DNA of 64,000 nucleotides from Cohnella sp. SGD-V74. Its GTDB lineage: Bacteria; Bacillota; Bacilli; Paenibacillales; Paenibacillaceae. Positions 63,730 through 64,000 of the stretch are shown piece after piece. Each line of letters begins with the position of its first letter. Position 1 is the first letter of the stretch. A program made the translations under genes and the position numbers. The stretch spans positions 1-64,000 of the forward strand of contig NZ_PVYW01000023.1 in NCBI RefSeq assembly GCF_003001675.1. The letters are read 5' to 3'. The notes below the pieces were generated by a model. That model searched no databases. It had not been told where the DNA came from and saw nothing but the letters and a program-made list of their open reading frames with translations.

Positions 63730-64000
63730 TTATCTTTTAATCGCTGTGATGCGCAATCTTCGGTAATCTGCCGTCCATCGGTTGCCGTCGTAGAGCGTGT
63801 CCGTTAATTTATCCGCCGCCTTCCCACTCCAACGCTCGGCCTCTGCTGGCGTGGCGTCCGGGAACATCGCCGTACCGAACATTTCAATCCAATCTCTCAT
63901 GCCAGCCTCGCCTTTCTCCAACAGAGTCGGCCGGTCCAGCAGAATCGCCGTCCGCACCTCCATTCCATGCTTCTCCAACAACGAAGCATACTCTCCGATC
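63730..64000 (-). CDS. Class I SAM-dependent methyltransferase, C-terminal part
   Basis: The frame is open to the window edge, so only the last 89 residues are seen (IGEYASLLEKHGMEVRTAIL... to RRLRITAIKR). The pattern LLEKHGMEV...LDRPTLLEKGEAGMRDWIEMF and the terminal YRRLRITAIK strand resemble the C-terminal half of trans-aconitate methyltransferase-like proteins. The SAM-binding motif lies outside the window, so the assignment rests on the C-terminus alone. Confidence 0.6.
   Translation of the reverse strand, partial: IGEYASLLEKHGMEVRTAILLDRPTLLEKGEAGMRDWIEMFGTAMFPDATPAEAERWSGKAADKLTDTLYDGNRWTADYRRLRITAIKR

Overview
The window looks like chromosomal DNA of a spore-forming, GC-rich member of the Paenibacillaceae (Cohnella or Paenibacillus type). 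Reasons: three carbohydrate ABC operons without their own ATPase, two of them paired with YesM/YesN-type two-component systems; three surface proteins with S-layer homology (SLH) repeats; a spoVR gene; strong AGGAGG-type ribosome sites; and a YrkD-J-like persulfide operon. The genus assignment is an inference from gene content. No rRNA, tRNA or CRISPR array was recognised.

Layout. 1-1016 is non-coding: an IS1595-type transposase remnant, a 114-bp element and an array of GGGATA repeats, ending in the promoter of a uracil permease gene (1017-2324). A 16-bp minisatellite and a DnaQ-like exonuclease follow. 3488-10151 is a leftward operon: two sugar permeases, a lipoprotein binding protein, a YesM kinase and a YesN regulator. 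10324-17125 is a second leftward unit: a small membrane protein, a 1761-residue SLH protein (seven propeller-like repeats plus eleven InlB-type repeats) and a SARP-type response regulator. Upstream on the same strand lie an unusual double-kinase hybrid sensor, recQ and helD. 24955-30033 encodes a choice-of-anchor I protein with a large internal duplication, plus a small SLH partner, in DNA that looks lower in GC.

30232-33875 is a persulfide operon: a TusA-rhodanese-rhodanese-dioxygenase fusion, a free TusA, a TauE/SafE permease, a DsrE protein and a CstR-type repressor. Three matching 16-bp palindromes next to two promoters can be read directly. Next come an alkaline-phosphatase-type phosphodiesterase with a PHP phosphatase, a DUF4157 (eCIS core) protein fused to a papain-like cysteine protease domain, a third SLH protein (GLUG repeats), a divergent MalT-type LuxR regulator, and spoVR. 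45482-50429 is a LacI-controlled sugar ABC operon ending in a 2H phosphoesterase; two CACCGGTG operators were found. 50640-51470 is a second GGGATA locus built like the first. The right end holds a chemoreceptor, a stress-type SDR, a MITE-like element, a MATE pump, a second YesMN-linked ABC operon (LplB/LplC type) and the 3' end of a methyltransferase gene.

The overall theme is sensing, binding and importing complex carbohydrates at the cell surface, plus sulfide/persulfide detoxification. The least explained items are the paired GGGATA loci, the DUF4157-protease protein, the four-domain persulfide fusion and the 2H phosphoesterase inside a sugar-import operon.
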